64,000 nucleotides of DNA, from NCBI RefSeq assembly GCF_020193655.1, contig NZ_JADYVE010000004.1, positions 248,001-312,000 on the forward strand, in the 5' to 3' direction. Shown in pieces: positions 23,076 to 31,155 of this stretch. Below the pieces are notes generated by a model. That model was not told where the DNA came from. It did not search any database and worked only from the letters and a program-made list of their open reading frames with translations. Numbering within the stretch: position 1 is the stretch's first letter; the number at the start of each line of letters is the position of its first letter. A program made the position numbers and the translations under genes. The stretch comes from Ensifer sp. IC3342. GTDB lineage: Bacteria > Pseudomonadota > Alphaproteobacteria > Rhizobiales > Rhizobiaceae.

Positions 23076-23537
23076 CTACTGCCCGAACGTGCCGACGATT
23101 GCGGCTTCTTCGATAAGGTGCTTGCGCGCCCTCTTCCAGGCTTCCTCTGCCCCGACTTCCTCGGGAATCGAAAGATTGGCGGCATTAAGCGCGGCAAGCC
23201 TGAACCAATAGTGGTGCACGCCGGTGCCGGCCGGCGGCTGCGGTCCGTCGTAGCGAGCATTGCCGAAGTCGTTCTTGATGAACTTGATGCTGTGTTCCGG
23301 TCCGGTATCAACAGCTTGCGGCAGCTCCGTCCAACTGCCGGGAATGTTGATGATCGCGCAGTGACGAAACAATCCGCGCGGCGCGTCCGGATCCTCGACG
23401 ATGAGGGCGAAACTCTGCGTCCCCTCGGGTGTGCCTGTCCACTTCAGCGGCGGGAAGAGGTTCTCGCCCAGTCGCGTATATTTCTGCGGGATGAGTTGCC
23501 CATCGACGAAAGCGGGGCTGATCAAGCTGAAGGTCAT
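23076..23537 (-). CDS. YbhB/YbcL family (PEBP-like) protein
   Basis: 153 aa phosphatidylethanolamine-binding-like protein of the bacterial YbhB/YbcL type. Motifs: SPAFVDGQLIPQKYT, the ligand-pocket FALIVEDPDAPRGLFRHCAI (DPDAP and H), and GVHHYWFRLAALN (the GxHRYxF-type motif). No signal peptide, so cytoplasmic. AAAGGAA precedes ATG 23537. Role in bacteria poorly known. Downstream of the predicted small RNA terminator. Confidence 0.87.
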   Translation of the reverse strand: MTFSLISPAFVDGQLIPQKYTRLGENLFPPLKWTGTPEGTQSFALIVEDPDAPRGLFRHCAIINIPGSWTELPQAVDTGPEHSIKFIKNDFGNARYDGPQPPAGTGVHHYWFRLAALNAANLSIPEEVGAEEAWKRARKHLIEEAAIVGTFGQ

Positions 23538-23601
23538 CCACGTGTTCCTTTCTTGCTTCGCACCGAAAGGCTATGGCGCCACTCTGCCTCAGACACTGTC
23601 G

Positions 23602-23632
23602 AAAAAAGGAGCCTCGTCGAGACGAGGCTCAT
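23602..23632 (-). terminator. Intrinsic terminator of predicted sRNA 2
   Basis: Ten-base perfect stem GAGCCTCGTC / GACGAGGCTC (23609-23618 with 23621-23630) followed on the minus strand by six T. No coding stop lies upstream of it on that strand. Confidence 0.75.
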
Positions 23633-23709
23633 AAGACGAACCAGCATAGGAGAGACCGCCGAGGAGCCTCCAGATTTTGGGTCGGAGAACGCGCTCCGTG
23701 CGATCCACT
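23602..23709 (-). ncRNA. Predicted stress-induced small RNA 2 (~105 nt)
   Basis: An EcfG-type promoter at 23715-23739 and the strong intrinsic terminator at 23602-23632 frame a transcript of about 105 nt with no credible ORF (the only ATG runs through the terminator). Inner segments are rich in CUCCUC and UCUCCU, able to pair with ribosome binding sites. Its layout equals that of the element at 4020-4126, although the sequences differ. Family unknown. Confidence 0.55.
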
Positions 23710-23714
23710 CATCA

Positions 23715-23739
23715 AACATTATTCCTGAAGGAATGTTCC
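23715..23739 (-). promoter_or_regulatory. EcfG-type promoter with no ORF behind it
   Basis: Minus-strand GGAAC (23739-23735), 16 nt, TGTT (23718-23715). Drives the predicted small RNA 2. Confidence 0.6.
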
Positions 23740-23876
23740 ACGCCCGCGAATAAATTTTGCGCCATCCCGGGCCGTGTCGCAGACGCCGCACGCGCCCCGA
23801 ATTCCGCCCCCTGGGGTGGCTTGGCGGCGCCTCGTTCGAACCTGCGCTTTGCAACGCGAAAATCTCTACATGGGGC

Positions 23877-23901
23877 GGAACTTTGATCGCCCGATTGTGT
23901 T
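23877..23901 (+). promoter_or_regulatory. EcfG-type stress promoter for glgA
   Basis: GGAAC at 23877-23881, 16 nt, TGTT at 23898-23901; 63 nt before ATG 23965. Confidence 0.65.
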
Positions 23902-23964
23902 GAAGGGGAGCAGACTGCGGCTGCGCTACACCCCCGGCAATGACATGATCTCCGGAAAAACGCG

Positions 23965-25419
23965 ATGAACATTCTGTCCGTCACGGCTGAGATTTTCCCG
24001 CTCGTAAAGACCGGCGGCCTGGCCGATGTCGCCGGCTCGCTGCCAAAGGCTCTGGCGGCGCACGGCATCCACACGCGCTCCTTGGTTCCCGGATACCCGA
24101 GCGTCATGCGGGCACTCACGGGGGCGTCACCGGTCACACAATATGATTGTCTGTTCGGCGAACGTGCTACCCTTGTCGCAGGTCGGACCGACGGCCTGGA
24201 TCTCTTGGCGCTCGACGCACCCGGCTTCTTCGACAGGCAGGGCGGTCCCTACACCGACGATCACGGCAAAGACTACCCGGACAACTGGAAGCGTTTCGCG
24301 GCCTTTTCTTTCGTCGCCGCACAGGTCGCAGAACACGGCGTGGCGGGCTGGCGGCCAGACATCATCCACGCCCACGACTGGCATCCGGCGCTGAGCCTGG
24401 TCTACCTCAAATTTGCCTCTCGCGTCGAGATTCCGCGCGTTTTGACCGTTCACAACCTCGCCTTCCAGGGTCAGTTTCCCGCCCGTCGTTTCACCGAACT
24501 GGGATTGCCGGACGAGGCCTATTCGATCGAGGGCCTCGAATATTACGGCGACCTCGGCTATCTGAAGGGGGGGCTGCAGGCGGCCGACGCTATTACCGTG
24601 GTCAGTCCCACCTACGCGCGCGAGATCATGTCGCCGACCTTCGGGATGGGCCTCGAAGGCGTGATGAATGCGCGTCACGATGATGTTATCGGCATCGTCA
24701 ACGGCATCGACATGGAGGTGTGGAACCCCTCCTCGGACCCGTATATCGAAAATCACTTCTCGACCCGCACGCCTCTGCGCCGTCTGCCGAACAGGCAGAA
24801 GCTGCTGGATCGTTTCGGCCTGCCGGACACAGCCGGACCGGTCTTCGCAACGGTCAACAGGCTGACCTGGCAGAAAGGCATGGATCTTCTGGCAGGTGTG
24901 GTCGACGAAATCGTCAAAGGCGGTGGCAAGCTGATCGTGCATGGGCAGGGCGATGCCGAGATCGAAGACGCATTCATCGAGGCCGCGCGGCGCTTCCCGC
25001 ACAGCGTCAGCGTCGAGATCGGCTACGATGAACCACTCGCCCATCAGATTCACGCCGGAGCGGACGCGATGCTCGTTCCCTCGCGCTTCGAGCCTTGCGG
25101 TCTCACACAGCTCTACGCCTTGCGCTATGGCTGCGTGCCCATCGTCGCCCGTACAGGTGGATTGTCGGAAACGATCATCGACGCCAACGACGCCGCACTG
25201 CATGCGCAAGTGGCGACCGGCATACAGTTTTCGCCCGTCGACGCGAACGGATTGAGGCTCGCCCTGCGCCGAGCCTTCCGGCTCTTCAGGCGCCGGCGCG
25301 TCTGGGAAAATCTGCGCCGACAGGGAATGAGGACGGATTGCTCCTGGCACCGCAGCGCCGCCCAATATGCGGAGCTCTACGGAGCGATGCTGACCCCCGA
25401 GATACGCTTGGCGGGGTAA
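23965..25419 (+). CDS. glgA: Glycogen synthase GlgA (GT5)
   Basis: 484 aa, standard length for ADP-glucose-dependent bacterial glycogen synthase. The N-terminal Rossmann half has KTGGLADVAGSLPKAL (ADP-glucose binding) and HAHDWHPAL. The C-terminal half has NRLTWQKGMDLL and PSRFEPCGLTQLYALRYG (the E-x7-E motif), then TGGLSETI. Stand-alone copy: glgB and glgC are not adjacent. With an EcfG-type promoter upstream it joins glgX and treZ as carbohydrate genes under apparent stress control. A rhizobial genome usually has a second glgA on the chromosome, so this may be the accessory copy. Confidence 0.93.
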   Translation: MNILSVTAEIFPLVKTGGLADVAGSLPKALAAHGIHTRSLVPGYPSVMRALTGASPVTQYDCLFGERATLVAGRTDGLDLLALDAPGFFDRQGGPYTDDHGKDYPDNWKRFAAFSFVAAQVAEHGVAGWRPDIIHAHDWHPALSLVYLKFASRVEIPRVLTVHNLAFQGQFPARRFTELGLPDEAYSIEGLEYYGDLGYLKGGLQAADAITVVSPTYAREIMSPTFGMGLEGVMNARHDDVIGIVNGIDMEVWNPSSDPYIENHFSTRTPLRRLPNRQKLLDRFGLPDTAGPVFATVNRLTWQKGMDLLAGVVDEIVKGGGKLIVHGQGDAEIEDAFIEAARRFPHSVSVEIGYDEPLAHQIHAGADAMLVPSRFEPCGLTQLYALRYGCVPIVARTGGLSETIIDANDAALHAQVATGIQFSPVDANGLRLALRRAFRLFRRRRVWENLRRQGMRTDCSWHRSAAQYAELYGAMLTPEIRLAG

Positions 25420-25507
25420 GCAATTCCGGGAAAACTGCGCAACGGTCTTCCGTTCGGAATTGCGCCGTTTCAAAGGCTTGGGTCATTTCACTATTTCAAT
25501 GAGACAA
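25420..25507 (+). repeat. Palindromic repeat, family B copy 1
   Basis: Begins GCAATTCCGGGAAAACTGCG, has an inverted CGGAATTGCGCCG arm, and ends ATTTCAATGAGA. The copy at 50910-50993 shares the order of all these parts. Confidence 0.7.
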
Positions 25508-25516
25508 TGAAATAAC

Positions 25517-25620
25517 CTACAGCGCCGCGCGTCTTTTGAGGCGCGCAAAGTCACTGTGGGCCTTTGAATCGCCGCGTGACCTTGTCCTCAAATCGGTTTC
25601 GATTTGAGGAATCATGCAGC
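25517..25620 (-). repeat. RIME-like repeat, copy 3 (inverted)
   Basis: Same two-hairpin element as at 5038 but reversed: ACAGCGCCGCGCGTC first, CCTCAAATCGGTTTCGATTT with GAGG last. Confidence 0.75.
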
Positions 25621-25736
25621 AATCGGCCGCGGTCCGCGGTTCCCATTCGCAATGCTGATGAGTTGATCAGAAAGGGAGCATGGATCGCACCGCAGGAATG
25701 TGCCAATGGCAGGGTCCGAAGACAAAGGCCCGAGCC

Positions 25737-26648
25737 ATGACCGCAGACGCTGCTACTCCCTCCTTTTCCCATGCCTCCGGCACCGCCCGCACCGGCGTTC
25801 TGTTCATGCTTCTCGGCATGCTGATGTTCTCGCTGAACGACGTCATGGGCAAATGGCTGGTCGCGACCTATTCGGTCGGCCAGGTGGTGTTGATCCGCAG
25901 CTTGGCCGCCGCCGTCCTGCTCACGCCCTTCCTCTGGGTTGGCGGATGGCGGAAGCTTGTCGCGATCGAACGCCCGTGGCTTCAGCTTGCCCGCGTCGTG
26001 GCCTCGACGGCGGAGGTCGTCGCCTTCTATTTTGCCGTGGTCTATTTGCCGCTCGCCGACGTCATGACCTACTGGCTGGCGGCGCCGATCTACGTCGCGG
26101 CCGTCTCGCCACTGGTCCTCAAGGAACATGTCGGCTGGCGGCGCTGGACCGCGATCGCCGTCGGCTTCGTCGGCGTCATCATCGCGCTCGAGCCATCCTC
26201 GCAGGCTTTCACCCTGCCGGCGCTGATCTCGATCCTCGGCAGCATGTTCTTCGCCTTCATGATGATTTCCGGACGCTCGCTGCGCGGGACCCCGGATACG
26301 ATACTGGCCTTTTGGCAGATCGTCGGGGCGGCGCTCGCCGGCTTGGTCTGGGCGCCTCTGGACTGGACACCGCTGAACCCGCTCGACACGGCGCTGTTGG
26401 GCCTGCTTGGCGTCGTCGCCATGCTCGCGCACGTACTCGTCAACAGGGCGTTGAAGCTCGCCGAAACCGCAACGATTGCGCCGTTGCAATATACGCTGCT
26501 CTTCTGGGCGATCGTCTTCGGCTGGCTGATCTTCGGCGACACGCCGCGCCTGTCGATGATCCTCGGCGCCGGCCTCATTGTCGCCTCCGGCCTCTTCATC
26601 TTCTTCCGCGAGCAGCAGCTCAAGCGGCAGGGGCGGCTGAAGAGTTAG
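25737..26648 (+). CDS. DMT family (EamA) transporter
   Basis: 303 aa with ten predicted transmembrane helices in two EamA repeats (about residues 18-150 and 160-295). The second repeat ends in the usual basic tail EQQLKRQGRLKS. These inner-membrane carriers move metabolites, often amino acids out of or into the cell; the substrate is not readable. I choose ATG 25737; an ATG at 25680 in frame, preceded by AAAGGGAG, would add 19 polar residues. A RIME repeat lies just upstream. Confidence 0.82.
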   Translation: MTADAATPSFSHASGTARTGVLFMLLGMLMFSLNDVMGKWLVATYSVGQVVLIRSLAAAVLLTPFLWVGGWRKLVAIERPWLQLARVVASTAEVVAFYFAVVYLPLADVMTYWLAAPIYVAAVSPLVLKEHVGWRRWTAIAVGFVGVIIALEPSSQAFTLPALISILGSMFFAFMMISGRSLRGTPDTILAFWQIVGAALAGLVWAPLDWTPLNPLDTALLGLLGVVAMLAHVLVNRALKLAETATIAPLQYTLLFWAIVFGWLIFGDTPRLSMILGAGLIVASGLFIFFREQQLKRQGRLKS

Positions 26649-26658
26649 GAAGACGCTG

Positions 26659-26730
26659 CCCTCATCCCGCTGCCGCGACCTTCTCCCCGTGCATACGGGG
26701 AGAAGGGATATGCCGCACCGAGGAGGGGGC
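26659..26730. repeat. Short GC hairpin repeat, family C copy 1
   Basis: CTTCTCCCCGTGCATACGGGGAGAAGG hairpin (26690-26706 core) between CCTCATCCCG and GAGGAGGGGGC. Shorter relative of the elements at 39106 and 43994. It lies between convergent genes and could help termination. Confidence 0.65.
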
Positions 26731-26743
26731 AATCAGCGAGTGA

Positions 26744-27580
26744 TTAGTCCGCGACGACCTTCTGCTTCTGCGTGCCGAGCCCCTCGATGCCGAGCTCGAT
26801 CACGTCGCCGGGCTTCAGATATTGCGGCGGCTTGAAGCCCATGCCGACGCCGGGAGGGGTGCCGGTCGAGATGACATCGCCCGGATGCAGGGTCATGAAC
26901 TGCGAGAGGTAACTCACGAGATAGGCGACGCCATAGACCATGGTTTCGCTCGTGCCGTTCTGCTTCGTCTCGCCGTTGACCGTCAGCCACATCTTCAGGT
27001 TTTGCGGATTGGCAATCTCGTCGCGGGTCACGAGCCATGGGCCGATGGGGCCGAAGGAATCGCAGGATTTCCCCTTGGTCCACTGGCCGGAGCGCTTCGT
27101 CTGGAAGTCGCGCTCAGAGACATCGTTGACGACACAATAGCCGGCGACGTGATCGAGCGCCTCGGCTTCGGACACGTATTTTGCGGTCTTGCCGATAACC
27201 ACGCCGAGTTCGACTTCCCAGTCGGTGGCAACGGAGCCGCGCGGAATGATCACATTGTCGTTCGGACCGACGATCGCCGACGTCGCCTTCATGAACACGA
27301 CCGGCTCCGGCGGAACCTCCAGACCGGATTCTGCCGCATGATCAGCGTAGTTAAGGCCGATGCAGATGAACTTGCCCGTGCCGGCAACGCAGGCGCCGAG
27401 CCGTGATGCGCCATCGACGACCGGCAGGTTTTCGATGTCGAGCCCGCTCACCCAACCAAAATCCGCGATCGCGGCGCCGCCGACATCGGCGATGACGCCA
27501 GAGAGATCGCGAATCCTGCCCGCGCCATCAAGCACGCCCGGCTTCTCGGCCCCTTCCGGTCCATAACGCAACAGCTTCAT
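26744..27580 (-). CDS. Fumarylacetoacetate hydrolase family protein
   Basis: 278 aa FAH-fold enzyme. The metal-binding Glu/Glu/Asp set is in FIKATSAIVGPN (written FMKATSAIVGP here), VATDWEVELGVVIG and GYCVVNDVSERDFQ. Also visible are the lid segment FDSFGPIGPWLVT (as CDSFGPIGPW) and TGTPPGVGMG. Members act as acylpyruvases, 2-hydroxyhepta-2,4-diene-1,7-dioate isomerases or ureidoglycolate lyases; which one cannot be told. GGAGGAG precedes the ATG. Neighbours do not settle the pathway. Confidence 0.87.
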   Translation of the reverse strand: MKLLRYGPEGAEKPGVLDGAGRIRDLSGVIADVGGAAIADFGWVSGLDIENLPVVDGASRLGACVAGTGKFICIGLNYADHAAESGLEVPPEPVVFMKATSAIVGPNDNVIIPRGSVATDWEVELGVVIGKTAKYVSEAEALDHVAGYCVVNDVSERDFQTKRSGQWTKGKSCDSFGPIGPWLVTRDEIANPQNLKMWLTVNGETKQNGTSETMVYGVAYLVSYLSQFMTLHPGDVISTGTPPGVGMGFKPPQYLKPGDVIELGIEGLGTQKQKVVAD

Positions 27581-27767
27581 CCTGCTCCTCCAAAACCATC
27601 GAAAAAAATCACTGCGACTGACAAATCAAACAGCGTCGCCGATGTAAAGCCGTTTCCGCCGCCTCGGCACGAAAAGCGGGCATCCACGGCGGCGGATCGT
27701 CCCCCGGTTCCCTCAACAGGAGCGGTCTGCTATCTCCGCTGCGCGACATTTGACGAAGGAGACCATC

Positions 27768-28163
27768 TTGGCCAAGGCAATCCACTCCATGATCCGCGTC
27801 ATCGACGAGAAACGCTCGGTCGACTTCTACTGCCGGGCCTTCGGTCTCGACGTCGCCGAGCGGCTGGATTTCGAGACATTCACGCTCGTCTATCTCAGCA
27901 ATGCGGAAAGCACTTTCGAACTCGAGCTGACGATCAACAAGGAGCGCACGGAACCCTACGCGCTTGGCGACGGCTATGGCCATCTCGCCTTCTCCGTCGC
28001 CGATCTTGACGCAGAGCATAGGCGTTTGACGGAGGCGGGTCTCAGCCCCAACAAGATCGTAGAATTCGAGCGAGACGGGACGCTGCTTGCGCGCTTCTTC
28101 TTCATCGCCGACCCCGACGGTTACAAGATCGAGGTGCTGCAGCGCCACGGCCGGTATAAGTGA
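27768..28163 (+). CDS. VOC family protein, lactoylglutathione lyase-like
   Basis: 131 aa, two VOC modules, the size of bacterial glyoxalase I, which isomerises the methylglyoxal-glutathione adduct. Metal-ligand positions appear as His in KAIHSMIRV, Glu in TFELELTI, His in YGHLAFSV and Glu in GYKIEVLQ. The start is TTG 27768 because AAGGAG lies six bases upstream; the TTG at 27750 has no such site. Methylmalonyl-CoA epimerase shares this fold and would fit the neighbourhood, but the sequence is closer to GloA. Confidence 0.8.
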   Translation: MAKAIHSMIRVIDEKRSVDFYCRAFGLDVAERLDFETFTLVYLSNAESTFELELTINKERTEPYALGDGYGHLAFSVADLDAEHRRLTEAGLSPNKIVEFERDGTLLARFFFIADPDGYKIEVLQRHGRYK

Positions 28164-28293
28164 CAGGGATCCCCAGGTCTCGATAAATAGAAACAATATC
28201 GATTATCGGCTCTATCTATTTCGCTTATGCTGCAGGTGCCCATAAAGTTCGGACGAAGCCCTGAAAGGGTGAAAATTCCAAGGGGAACGAACC

Positions 28294-29073
28294 ATGAAAT
28301 ACCGGATTCTGACATTGGCGCTCGTCTGCGCCGCCCTGGTATCGTCGACGGCTCAGGCCGCCGATAAACTTAAGATCGGCACAGAAGGCGCCTATCCGCC
28401 CTTCAATTTCGTCGATTCCACCGGAAAGGTCGGCGGCTTCGACGTCGAAATCGGCCTTGCGCTTTGCGAACGCATGAAGGTCGAATGCGAGGTCGTCGCC
28501 CAGGATTGGGACGGCATCATTCCCGGCCTGCTCGCCAAGAAATACGACATGATCATCGCCTCGATGTTCATCACCGAGGAACGCAAGAAGCAAGTGGCAT
28601 TCACCAACCCGTACTATCTTGCGGCAATGACCCATGTGGCCCCGAAGGGCGCGGGGCTTACCGAGTTCAGCAACGAGGCCTTCAAAGGCAAGGTAATCGG
28701 CGCCCAGTCCGGCACGACCCAGGCCGACTATATTGCTGCTGTCTACCCGGATGCGGAGATCAAGCTCTATCCGACCCAGGACGAAGCGAATCTCGACATG
28801 GTCAACGGCCGTCTCGACCTGCAGGTCGGCGACATGCTGCCGATGCTCGATTGGGTCACCAAGAATGAGGACGGCAAGGGCTGCTGCGAGCTTATCGGCG
28901 AGCCGATCACCGACAAGAAGTTCGTCGGCGACGGTGTCGGCATTGCGGTGCGGCAGGAGGACAACGACCTGCGCGAGAAGCTCAACAAGGCGCTCGAAGA
29001 AATCCGCGCCGACGGCACCTATCAGAAGATCAACGACAAGTACTTCACCATCGACGTCTATACGATGAAGTGA
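28294..29073 (+). CDS. Amino-acid ABC transporter substrate-binding protein (orphan)
   Basis: 259 aa periplasmic binding protein of family 3 (polar amino acids, Lys/Arg/Orn type). Signal peptide residues 1-22 with cleavage after AQA. Typical segments are LKIGTEGAYPPFNFVDSTG, VGGFDVEIGLALCERM, DWDGIIPGLLAKKYDMI, and the C-terminal DGTYQKINDKYF. AAGGGG lies upstream of the ATG. No permease or ATPase gene is next to it; the next gene is an SDR, so it must share a membrane complex encoded elsewhere. Confidence 0.88.
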   Translation: MKYRILTLALVCAALVSSTAQAADKLKIGTEGAYPPFNFVDSTGKVGGFDVEIGLALCERMKVECEVVAQDWDGIIPGLLAKKYDMIIASMFITEERKKQVAFTNPYYLAAMTHVAPKGAGLTEFSNEAFKGKVIGAQSGTTQADYIAAVYPDAEIKLYPTQDEANLDMVNGRLDLQVGDMLPMLDWVTKNEDGKGCCELIGEPITDKKFVGDGVGIAVRQEDNDLREKLNKALEEIRADGTYQKINDKYFTIDVYTMK

Positions 29074-29219
29074 CCAGCCGGCAGGCTGCCCCAGATACTA
29101 CTAGGCCGGTCGTCGCTGCCGCGGTGGCCGGCTTTCCCATTTCCGGCAGGCCAGACGGCAGGCACCACGATCACCGACGCTTGCCGATGGCCGAGGTTGC
29201 GGTAAATCTCTGCGAACAA

Positions 29220-29327
29220 TCTACAGCGCCGCGCGTCTGATCAGGCGCGCAACGGACGCTGTAGCACTTTGAATTGTTGAATATTTCATCCTTGAATCGG
29301 CTACGATTTAAATAGACATGCAGCAGC
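29220..29327 (-). repeat. RIME-like repeat, copy 4 (inverted)
   Basis: Starts CTACAGCGCCGCGCGTC, ends with a degenerate palindrome CTTGAATCGGCTACGATTTA. It finishes just before the SDR start at 29344. Confidence 0.7.
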
Positions 29328-29343
29328 GATGAACGAGGACGCC

Positions 29344-30093
29344 ATGTTTGATCTCAACGGCAAGACCGCACTGGTGACCGGCGGCGGGCGCGGGCTCGGC
29401 CTTGAAATGGCGAAGGCTCTTGCACGAGCCGGCGCCTGGACCGTGATCAACGGCCGCAATCTCGACAGCCTCGAGGAGACGAGAGCCCGGCTTGCCGATG
29501 ACGGCATCACCGTCGCCGTGGCGCCGGGCGATATTACCGGCGATGTCGAAGCCATTCTCGTCGATGCCACGGCGAAGACCGGGGCGCTCGACATCCTGAT
29601 CCATGCCGTCGGCGAGCGGGATCGGCGCAGCACCGAGGCGATGGAACCTTACGAGTTCGCAGCGCTCCTCAATACCGACCTCACCGCAGCTTACGCCATG
29701 GCGAAAGCCGCATTGCCCTATCTTAAGGAGTCCGCCGCTGGCCGGTTGATCTTCGTCACTTCGATCGCTGCCTTCGCGGCGCGCCCCGGCGATCCCGCCT
29801 ACACGGCAGCCAAAGGCGGGCTTTCAGCGCTGACGCGGTCGCTCGCCGTCGAATTTGGCGCCGACAACCTGACCGTCAACGCCATTGCGCCGGGCTGGTT
29901 CGCGACGGAGACCAATGCACATCTTGCGGCCGATCCGGCACTCAAGACATTCGTGGACGTGCGCATACCCTTGAAGCGCTGGGGGCGACCGGAAGAGATC
30001 GCCCCGGCCGCAGTCTTCCTCGCCTCGCCCGCGGCAAGCTTCGTCAACGGCATCACGCTCACCGTCGATGGCGGCATGACCGTGCAGATGTGA
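29344..30093 (+). CDS. SDR family oxidoreductase
   Basis: 249 aa classical SDR. TGGGRGLGLEMA for NAD(P) (residue ~12), a degenerate active-site region IHAVGERDRR where NAG is usual, catalytic Ser in VTSIAAFAA, and YTAAK. The C-terminus ends TVDGGMTVQM. Start ATG 29344 has GAGGA; the ATG at 29329 is less likely. Closest in style to gluconate 5-dehydrogenase and 3-oxoacyl reductase-like SDRs. Substrate unknown. Confidence 0.86.
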   Translation: MFDLNGKTALVTGGGRGLGLEMAKALARAGAWTVINGRNLDSLEETRARLADDGITVAVAPGDITGDVEAILVDATAKTGALDILIHAVGERDRRSTEAMEPYEFAALLNTDLTAAYAMAKAALPYLKESAAGRLIFVTSIAAFAARPGDPAYTAAKGGLSALTRSLAVEFGADNLTVNAIAPGWFATETNAHLAADPALKTFVDVRIPLKRWGRPEEIAPAAVFLASPAASFVNGITLTVDGGMTVQM

Positions 30094-30212
30094 CGGCCGA
30101 CCGGGGCGGGAGCCGGTTCTGACCGGGCCGTGCGACGCATATCTGCGTTCCCAAGAGGCACCCTCTCTGCCCTGCCCGGCCGATTTCCCGTGCCCCGATG
30201 CGCGAGCGCCTG

Positions 30213-31109
30213 CTACCCGACCTTCGTCTCCTCGGTGCCGCGCAGCATGCGGATCAAGGCGGAGAAATCCTCGCCGCCGTGGCCGAGCTTTTCGAACAGG
30301 CTGTAGAGTTGCGCCGCTTGCGCCCCCATCGGGGTCGCCGCGCCGCTGGCGCTTGCCGCCTGCTGCGACAGCTTCAGGTCCTTCAGCATCAGGCTCGCGG
30401 TGAAGCCGGGCTTGTAGTCGTTGTTCGCGGGCGACGCCGGAACCGGGCCGGGTACCGGGCAATAGCTCGTCAGCGACCAGCATTGGCCGGAAGAGGTCGA
30501 AGCGACGTCGAAGAGCGCCTGATGCGACAGGCCCAGCCGCTCGGCGAGCACGAAAGCCTCGCAAACGCCCGCCATAGAGATGCCGAGGATCATGTTGTTG
30601 CAGATCTTCGCCGCCTGTCCGGCGCCGACATCGCCGCAATGGACGATCTTCTTGCCCATCGACTCGAGGATGTGCTTGCCGCGGGAAAACGCGCCGTCAC
30701 TGCCGCCGACCATGAAAGTCAGCGTGCCGGCCGCCGCTCCCGCCGTGCCGCCGGAGACCGGCGCGTCGAGCGAGGGGCAGCCGGCCTTGTCGGCAAAGTC
30801 GTGCACCTTGCGCGCGCTTTCGACATCGATCGTGGAACTGTCGATGATAAGCGTGCCCGGATCGACGAAACCGAGCAGTTCGTCCCAGACATAAAGAACA
30901 TGCGCGCTTGCCGGCAGCATGGTGATGACACATTGCGCCTCGCGCACGGCCTGCGCGATCGAGCCGGCGACCGAAACGCCGGTCTTCGCCGCGGCATTGC
31001 GAGACGCTTCCGACAGGTCGAAGCCGGTGACGGCGTGGCCCGCCTTCACCAGATTGGCGGCCATCGGGCCGCCCATGTTGCCAAGCCCGATAAAGGCGAT
31101 CTTCGTCAT
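30213..31109 (-). CDS. mmsB: 3-hydroxyisobutyrate dehydrogenase
   Basis: 298 aa beta-hydroxyacid dehydrogenase that oxidises 3-hydroxyisobutyrate to methylmalonate semialdehyde in valine catabolism. NAD motif FIGLGNMGGPMAANL at the N-terminus, substrate-binding DAPVSGGTAGAAAGTL near 120, and catalytic Lys in GAGQAAKICNNMIL near 170. GAGGAGGAG-like site before ATG 31109. It follows the hydrolase gene by 46 nt in the same direction, giving the pathway order acyl-CoA dehydrogenase, hydrolase, dehydrogenase. Confidence 0.92.
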   Translation of the reverse strand: MTKIAFIGLGNMGGPMAANLVKAGHAVTGFDLSEASRNAAAKTGVSVAGSIAQAVREAQCVITMLPASAHVLYVWDELLGFVDPGTLIIDSSTIDVESARKVHDFADKAGCPSLDAPVSGGTAGAAAGTLTFMVGGSDGAFSRGKHILESMGKKIVHCGDVGAGQAAKICNNMILGISMAGVCEAFVLAERLGLSHQALFDVASTSSGQCWSLTSYCPVPGPVPASPANNDYKPGFTASLMLKDLKLSQQAASASGAATPMGAQAAQLYSLFEKLGHGGEDFSALIRMLRGTEETKVG

Positions 31110-31155
31110 GTGCCTCTCCTCCTCAACTCGCATGTTTTTCGTCTGACGGCTGTCT

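Noticed and set aside
24127..25473. 448-codon open frame on the minus strand
   Set aside because: Antisense to glgA with no supporting signal.
27768..28163. Methylmalonyl-CoA epimerase for the nearby propionyl-CoA pathway
   Set aside because: The fold fits, but the sequence pattern (GYGHLAFSV, DPDGYKIEVLQ) and single-operon position away from pcc favour a glyoxalase I-like protein.
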